From positions 1 to 10,550 of the forward strand of contig JARDZH010000022.1 in assembly GCA_029240955.1 (NCBI GenBank): DNA of 10,550 nt. Reading direction: 5' to 3'. The translations under genes were made by a program, and so were the position numbers. The DNA is from Pseudomonas sp. (GTDB lineage: Bacteria; Pseudomonadota; Gammaproteobacteria; Pseudomonadales; Pseudomonadaceae). Below are positions 6,533 to 10,550 of the stretch, piece after piece. Position 1 is the first letter of the stretch. Every line of letters starts with the position of its first letter. Under the pieces are notes generated by a model that was given only the letters and a program-made list of their open reading frames with translations, was not told the origin of the DNA and ran no database searches.

Positions 6533-7297
6533 CTAAATGTGACTTACGAGTTGTGACATGACATGTACCGCTCGCGCCTTGAAAAATACGTCCATTCGCG
6601 CGCTGTGATCAGTGGGCACCGGATTGATTTCAGCAGTGAATCCGCCGCAAATACGGGTACGCAGCACGGGTTCGTGGATATACGCAAAGCTTGCCGTCGT
6701 GCCGATGCTCAGCACTGCATCAAAGCCCTCGCCCATCTGATCGTGCAGTGTTTGCAGGGCAAGCTCCGGGAGCATTTCCTGAAACAAAACGACGGACGGT
6801 CGCAAAATGCCACTACACAAACGGCACAGCGGGGGCAGCGGGCGCCTCAAATGTTCGCTCAGCTCCGCGTCCTGCTCACCGCATGACTGGCAATACAGCG
6901 GCGCGATCCGGCCGTGGATTTCGATCAGACGCTCGGGCGGACTGCCCGCTGCCCGGTGATAGCCATCCACGTTCTGAGTCAGCACCCAGCACTCGGGTTT
7001 CATGCGCTGCAATTGGGCAATCGCGTAGTGGGCTTCATTAGGCTGGCCGCCGAGACACGCCTTGCCCAGCTCGGCGATGTATTTCCAGCACAGCGCCGGA
7101 TCGCGGCGCAGCATCGGGCCGGACAGCGCCATTTCGATGGGCAGGCCATCATCGGTCATGCCGTTATAAATGCCGCCAAGGCCGCGATAGGTCGGCAGGC
7201 CGGAATCGGCCGACAACCCTGCGCCGGTGATGATCAGGATTCGCCGTGCATGGCGCAGTGCTGCCGCCGTTTGCACCAGCAGCGCCTGATCTACCAC
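6533..7297 (-). CDS. Sir2-family NAD-dependent protein deacylase (sirtuin)
   Basis: A 254-residue cytoplasmic sirtuin; the family removes acyl groups from lysines, consuming NAD and giving nicotinamide and O-acyl-ADP-ribose. Motifs in order: GAGLSADSGLPTYRG (25-39, NAD binding), TQNVDGYH (107-114), catalytic His128 in EIHGR, and a zinc site made of Cys136/Cys139 (CQSC) and Cys158/Cys161 (CRLC). Then come RPSVVLFQE (166-174), SIGTTASF (197-204) and INPVP (224-228). The start is a GTG at 7297 lying inside the last codons of hda (7-base overlap), so translation is probably coupled to hda; the ribosome site (AGAGA) is modest. Compared with E. coli CobB as I recall it, the Tyr-x-x-Arg pair used to bind succinyl or malonyl groups appears to be replaced (around Ile74 and Leu77), which would favour deacetylase activity; this is an unaligned inference. 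No symbol is given because cobB is in use for the unrelated gene at 1314-2609. Confidence 0.92.
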   Translation of the reverse strand: MVDQALLVQTAAALRHARRILIITGAGLSADSGLPTYRGLGGIYNGMTDDGLPIEMALSGPMLRRDPALCWKYIAELGKACLGGQPNEAHYAIAQLQRMKPECWVLTQNVDGYHRAAGSPPERLIEIHGRIAPLYCQSCGEQDAELSEHLRRPLPPLCRLCSGILRPSVVLFQEMLPELALQTLHDQMGEGFDAVLSIGTTASFAYIHEPVLRTRICGGFTAEINPVPTDHSARMDVFFKARAVHVMSQLVSHI

Positions 7298-7995
7298 CCA
7301 AGTGTCTCTTTAAGGAAAGGAATGGTCAGCTTGCGCTTCTCTTGCAGGGAAGCCTGATCCAGGCGCTCCAGCAGCTCGAACAAGGCGCTCATGCTGCGGG
7401 TACCGCGAGTGAGGATGAAATGCCCGACCTCGTCGGTCAGGTGCAGGCCGCGACGCGAGGCGCGCAGTTGCAGGGCGCGCAGTTTGTCCTCGTCGGACAG
7501 GCCGCGCATCTGGAAGACCAGTGCCATGGTAAGGCGCGATTTGAGGTCGGGAAGCTTGACCGGCAGTTCACGCGGGGACTTGGACGCAGCGATCAACAAC
7601 CTGCGACCGCTGTCACGCAGACGATTGAACAGGTGAAACAGCGCTTCTTCCCAGTCAGGCTTGCCGACGACCGCTTGCAGATCGTCCAGACAGACCAGCT
7701 CGTACTGTTCCAGATGATCGAACAGCTCGACACCTTCATCGATGACTTCGGCCAGCGGCAGGTACACCGCAGGCTCGCCCATCTGCTCGAAACGCAGGCA
7801 GGCTGCCTGCAACAGATGAGTACGCCCTACCCCGTCCTTGCCCCACAGATAGATGAGGCTTTCGGTCCATCCGGCGTCGGCTTCGCACAGCCGCTCGACA
7901 TAGCCGAGTGCAGCGGCATTGGCGCCTGGATAGTAATTGACGAAAGTGGCGTCATCACGCAGACGCACACTCAGGGGCAGCTGAATCGGTTTCAT
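7291..7995 (-). CDS. hda: DnaA regulatory inactivator Hda
   Basis: A 234-residue AAA+ protein related to DnaA domain III. With the DNA-loaded sliding clamp, Hda stimulates ATP hydrolysis by DnaA and so prevents re-initiation of chromosome replication. The N-terminus MKPIQLPLSV carries the clamp-binding motif (QLPL, 5-8). LIYLWGKDGVGRTHLLQAA follows as Walker A, with Arg in place of the usual Lys, as also in E. coli Hda. LVCLDDLQAV is Walker B, LKSRL lies in the box VII arginine-finger region, LSDEDKLRALQLRA in the small-lid region, and the typical ending is RKLTIPFLKETLG. The frame is open upstream to 8142, but similarity starts at the ATG at 7995; no clear ribosome site precedes it. The stop overlaps the sirtuin start. 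A 152-base gap with a hairpin and a promoter-like pair separates it from the AI-2E-family gene. Confidence 0.94.
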   Translation of the reverse strand: MKPIQLPLSVRLRDDATFVNYYPGANAAALGYVERLCEADAGWTESLIYLWGKDGVGRTHLLQAACLRFEQMGEPAVYLPLAEVIDEGVELFDHLEQYELVCLDDLQAVVGKPDWEEALFHLFNRLRDSGRRLLIAASKSPRELPVKLPDLKSRLTMALVFQMRGLSDEDKLRALQLRASRRGLHLTDEVGHFILTRGTRSMSALFELLERLDQASLQEKRKLTIPFLKETLGW

Positions 7996-8050
7996 GCTGT
8001 CTGAACGGCTCAAACGAACCGCCAAGGGCCTCTGTGTAAAGTGCGCAAAG

Positions 8051-8077
8051 TTTATACCCGTGCGGCAGGTCGCACAA
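8051..8077 (-). promoter_or_regulatory. Possible promoter for hda-sirtuin
   Basis: On the minus strand TTGTGC (8072-8077) and TATAAA (8051-8056) lie 15 bases apart; the -10 box is good but the spacing is short. The interval includes a small inverted repeat, GTGCG with CGCAC. An RNA start near 8043 would leave a leader of about 48 bases before the hda ATG. Confidence 0.35.
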
Positions 8078-8113
8078 TGCGCCTGCAAAATCAAAGGTTT
8101 GCGTGACCGAATC

Positions 8114-8140
8114 GCCCGGCCGACCTGAAGCCGACCGGGC
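8114..8140. other. GC-rich hairpin between AI-2E-family gene and hda
   Basis: On the minus strand GCCCGGTCG (8132-8140) pairs over 9 positions, one of them T-G, with CGGCCGGGC (8114-8122) around a 9-base loop. It starts 7 bases after the stop of the membrane-protein gene. No T-run follows, so it is not a classic intrinsic terminator; it could protect the 3' end of the upstream message or weaken read-through into hda. The structure is read by eye and the role is inferred. Confidence 0.5.
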
Positions 8141-8147
8141 ACTGCGA

Positions 8148-9221
8148 TTACAGATCCGGGTCTTCCGCCCCGCCGTAAATCTCTGAATCCTTGTACAGGT
8201 CGTGGGCGTGGCGCACCAGCACCATGATCACCGCCGCCACCGGCAGCGCCAGCAGGATCCCGGTGAAGCCGAACAGCTCACCACCGGCCAGGATGGCAAA
8301 GATCACCGCCACCGGATGCAGGCCGATACGGTCACCGACCAGCAAGGGCGTCAGTACCATGCCTTCCAGCGCCTGGCCGATCATGAACACCGCGACGATC
8401 CCCAGCATCGGATACAGATCACCGCCGAACTGGAACAGCCCGGCGACCAGCGCAGCACCGATACCGATCACGAACCCCATATAAGGCACGATCGCCGCAA
8501 GCCCCGCGATGACGCCGATCAGCAGACCCAGCTCCAGCCCGACCAGCATCAGGCCGGCGGCATAGATCACGCCCAGGCCGACCATCACCAGCAACTGGCC
8601 GCGAATGAACGCGCCCAGCACCTCATGGCATTCGGCCGCAAGCTTGACCACTTGCCCCTCACGCTGCCTTGGCAGCAGGCCGCGGATCTTGCCCATCATC
8701 AGGTCCCAGTCGCGCAGCAGGTAGAAGCACACCACCGGGATCAGCACCAGATTGGTCAGCCAGCCGATCAGCGCCAGACTCGACGCCGTGGCACGCGACA
8801 GGACGATACCGACGATATCGCCCGCCTGCCCCATGTGCTCGGAGATCGCCGCCTTCACTCGATCAAACCGCCAGAACCCGTCGGACAGACCGAACTTGGC
8901 TTGCACCCAGGGCATCGCGGTGTGCTGCAGCCAGTCGAGCATTTGCGGTGCCAGCTCATACAGGCGCATCAACTGCTTGGCGAGCATCGGCACCAGCACC
9001 AGCAGCAGCGCCATGAGCACCAGCGTGAACAGGCCGAACACGGCAACCACGCTCAGGGTGCGTGACAGGCCGAGCTTTTCCAGCCGGTCGACGATCGGGT
9101 CGCCCATGTACGCCAGCAGCAGCGCGACCAGAAACGGCATCAGAATCGGGTGCAGCAAGAATATGAAGGCCACCAGCAGGACAATCCCGCCAAGCCAGAA
9201 CCAACGCCGTGAATCAGTCAT
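8148..9221 (-). CDS. AI-2E/PerM-family (UPF0118) inner-membrane protein
   Basis: A 357-residue polytopic membrane protein of the AI-2E transporter/PerM family, named for TqsA of E. coli. Most members have unknown cargo, so AI-2 export should not be assumed. Hydrophobic segments lie near residues 8-38 (two passes), 55-80, 147-169, 205-260 (a long block, probably three passes), 270-290 and 302-338. The middle region 85-140 is soluble. Family marks are DPIVDRLEKLGLSR (41-54), VPYMGFVIG (245-253) and the C-terminal TPLLVGDRIGLHPVAVIFAI (291-310) with GGELFGFTGILLALPVAAV (313-331). The ATG at 9221 has GAGAG about 8 bases upstream. It follows the DUF2066 gene by 33 bases with no terminator, so the two are probably co-transcribed; a hairpin lies just after its stop. 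Confidence 0.92.
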   Translation of the reverse strand: MTDSRRWFWLGGIVLLVAFIFLLHPILMPFLVALLLAYMGDPIVDRLEKLGLSRTLSVVAVFGLFTLVLMALLLVLVPMLAKQLMRLYELAPQMLDWLQHTAMPWVQAKFGLSDGFWRFDRVKAAISEHMGQAGDIVGIVLSRATASSLALIGWLTNLVLIPVVCFYLLRDWDLMMGKIRGLLPRQREGQVVKLAAECHEVLGAFIRGQLLVMVGLGVIYAAGLMLVGLELGLLIGVIAGLAAIVPYMGFVIGIGAALVAGLFQFGGDLYPMLGIVAVFMIGQALEGMVLTPLLVGDRIGLHPVAVIFAILAGGELFGFTGILLALPVAAVIMVLVRHAHDLYKDSEIYGGAEDPDL

Positions 9222-9254
9222 CGATGTCTCTCAATCCAGAAGGAATCCGCCGGC

Positions 9255-10364
9255 TTACCAGCGGAAATACAGTTGCGGCGCAGCCGCGGGTACGATCATT
9301 GGCGCAGCCGCTGCCGGTGCAGCCGGTTGTGTGGCGGCGTTGACGGGAGCCGTTGCATCGGCGGGTGTCGCTGCGTTGGCCGGCGCCTGAGGCGCTGCCG
9401 CCATGGCTTCCTGAGCCGGAACTTCCTGCAACTTGCCAAGCGCCAGTTGGGCACGAACCTGCTCGGCACTGCCGGCGACTTCGAAATCGATGCGGTCACC
9501 TGCCACGGCCTTGAGCCGGCCGCCAAACGGCTCCAGCAGACGCAGCATCTCGGCATAACGTTCCAGCGTCATGTCCTGAACCTGCAGCACCAGCGCAGTC
9601 GATGTGCCCGGTTTGGCAACAAAGCGCGGTGCCAGTCGCTGGCTCACCGCGAGCAGTACCGCGTCGGCCAGCGCCTCGGAGCTGGCCCCGGTGGCGGTGC
9701 CTTGCTCACGCTGGTCGCCCAGCCACAGGCGCCATTTGCCTTGCCATTGCCCGGCGTCCTCCTTGGCGTGGACGGCCAGAATCGCGTCTGCGCCGTAGCG
9801 CTCGGACGCTTCCTTGAGCGCCGTCGCGTCATTGCTTTCCAGGGTCTGCGCAGTGCCGACGCCTTGCTCGCTCAGATCAGCCAAAGGCAGACGCAACGGC
9901 AGGCCACGGTGCTGGGCGGCACGGCGCAGCGGTTCGGCAGAACCCTGGCCATCACCCACCAGATTGGTGCTTTCCACCGATTCGTTCAGCCACCAGCCCA
10001 GAATCGAGGGCCGATTGCTGCCCCAGAGCGGCAGCCCGGCCTGACGCAGTGCGCGGTCGGCGGTCGCCGGGTCGAAATCCACCAGCAGGGTTTCCGGCGG
10101 ACCGGCTTCGAAGCCGTACTGGCTGATGATCTTTTGCGGGTCTTTGCGCAGCTCGGCCAGTGCCGAACCTTGCGCGGCCTTGGCATCGCCGGTCAAACGC
10201 AGCACCAGGGTTTCGAGCGCGGCCTGGGTGGCACGGGTACGCTCGTCAGGCGACTGGCCGCTGACCGGCTCGCGTACCTGATAGAGATTGCTGACGGTTT
10301 CAGCGAACACAGGCAGGCTCAACAGCGACAGGCAGCCTGCGAAAAGGAAGTTGGTAAAACGCAT
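9255..10364 (-). CDS. DUF2066 domain-containing secreted protein
   Basis: A 369-residue protein of unknown function that I assign to the DUF2066 family. It has a signal peptide (MRFTNFLFAGCLSLLSLPVFA) with likely type I cleavage after Ala21; Cys11 falls too early to be a convincing lipobox. The body (22-312) includes VREPVSGQSPDERTRATQAA near its start, LLVDFDPATADRALRQAGLP, ILGWWLNES and ERYGADAILAVHAKED, features I associate with the family. Residues 313-364 are an Ala/Pro/Thr/Gln-rich low-complexity tail, probably disordered, and the chain ends in LYFRW, an aromatic/basic ending often seen in DUF2066 proteins. The frame is open to 10499, but the signal peptide fixes the ATG at 10364, with GGGAA upstream. 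It heads the cluster with the AI-2E-family gene and hda. In pseudomonads this gene commonly lies divergent to purM; no function is proposed. Confidence 0.85.
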   Translation of the reverse strand: MRFTNFLFAGCLSLLSLPVFAETVSNLYQVREPVSGQSPDERTRATQAALETLVLRLTGDAKAAQGSALAELRKDPQKIISQYGFEAGPPETLLVDFDPATADRALRQAGLPLWGSNRPSILGWWLNESVESTNLVGDGQGSAEPLRRAAQHRGLPLRLPLADLSEQGVGTAQTLESNDATALKEASERYGADAILAVHAKEDAGQWQGKWRLWLGDQREQGTATGASSEALADAVLLAVSQRLAPRFVAKPGTSTALVLQVQDMTLERYAEMLRLLEPFGGRLKAVAGDRIDFEVAGSAEQVRAQLALGKLQEVPAQEAMAAAPQAPANAATPADATAPVNAATQPAAPAAAAPMIVPAAAPQLYFRW

Positions 10365-10550
10365 GGACGGTTCCCGAACGGAGAAAAAAACGCCGTGAAA
10401 GTGCGGCTTCAGGAGGATGGACGAGGCTAGGACAGCACATCGGCCCGAAACACTCACCATAAAGTACACCTTAATAAGCCGCAGTCGAACGCAAGGCATG
10501 TCACAGGCTGTTTTATTTTGTGCGACATCTCCCCTACCGTCGGCCCAAGG
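10365..10550. other. Intergenic region upstream of the DUF2066 gene
   Basis: These 186 bases are richer in A and T than the genes (for example TTATTAAGG and TTTTATTTTG) and should hold the promoter of the DUF2066 gene and possibly that of a divergent gene beyond the right edge. I find no pair of -35 and -10 boxes with good spacing on either strand. A 4-base stem followed by seven Ts on the minus strand (10384-10407) is too weak to call a terminator. Confidence 0.5.

Noticed and set aside
8202..9065. Long plus-strand open frame rich in His, Gln and Asp antisense to the AI-2E-family gene
   Set aside because: The composition is what hydrophobic codons give when read in antisense; there is no ribosome site or family resemblance.
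10384..10407. Short hairpin followed by seven Ts on the minus strand, upstream of the DUF2066 gene
   Set aside because: The stem is only 4 pairs (GCCG/CGGC) with an 8-base loop, too weak to call an intrinsic terminator or attenuator.
9273..10430. 385-codon plus-strand open frame antisense to the DUF2066 gene
   Set aside because: Arg/Gln-rich shadow with no domain; the minus strand has a signal peptide and family marks.
10417..10550. Plus-strand frame from an ATG after AGGAGG that stays open to the window edge
   Set aside because: The ribosome-site-like bases touch the ATG with no spacer, and rare codons such as TTA and ATA plus the lack of any known N-terminus make it look like chance in an intergenic region.
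1..10550. Search for CRISPR arrays, insertion sequences, phage genes, tRNA or toxin-antitoxin pairs
   Set aside because: No regular spaced repeats, transposase motifs, tRNA-like cloverleaf or small gene pairs were seen; gene content looks like stable core chromosome apart from the REP doublet.

Overview
The window is a stretch of bacterial chromosome, high in GC, dense in genes and rich in GC-ending codons. Gene content and order point to Pseudomonas, probably the fluorescens/syringae lineage. The grounds are an aerobic-type cobalamin operon with bluB, an Hda with the pseudomonad-type Arg in Walker A, a DUF2066 protein, and a REP-type inverted doublet with GTGGG heads. The species assignment is inference from family knowledge; no search was run.

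Left part (1-3564, minus strand): a vitamin B12 operon read right to left as promoter, cobalamin riboswitch, leader hairpin, cobO, cobB, bluB, cobD. cobD runs off the left edge. The genes are tightly packed: a 10-base gap, then two 4-base ATGA overlaps. CobO adenosylates the corrinoid, CobB amidates the a and c side chains, BluB makes the lower-ligand base dimethylbenzimidazole, and CobD begins nucleotide-loop assembly by attaching aminopropanol. The riboswitch should lower expression of the whole set when adenosylcobalamin is plentiful.

Middle (3644-5653): a divergent plus-strand gene encodes a predicted outer-membrane lipoprotein with a PQQ-type sugar dehydrogenase beta-propeller. It converges on the next minus-strand gene across a 150-base gap that holds a near-perfect inverted REP doublet.

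Right part (5114-10364, minus strand): two NlpC/P60 lipoprotein peptidases lie in tandem, separated by a textbook intrinsic terminator. Upstream of them are a sirtuin whose GTG start overlaps the end of hda, then hda itself (regulatory inactivation of DnaA), an AI-2E/PerM-family membrane protein, and a secreted DUF2066 protein at the head of the cluster. The last 186 bases hold no convincing gene. In pseudomonads this is usually the space divergent to purM, which would start beyond the right edge.

Most of the window is ordinary core genome. The observations most worth a second look are the translationally coupled hda-sirtuin pair, the layout of the riboswitch leader, the REP doublet between convergent genes, and the terminator splitting the two NlpC/P60 paralogs. 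I see no CRISPR array, transposase, phage gene, tRNA or rRNA, and no convincing new defence or biosynthetic system.
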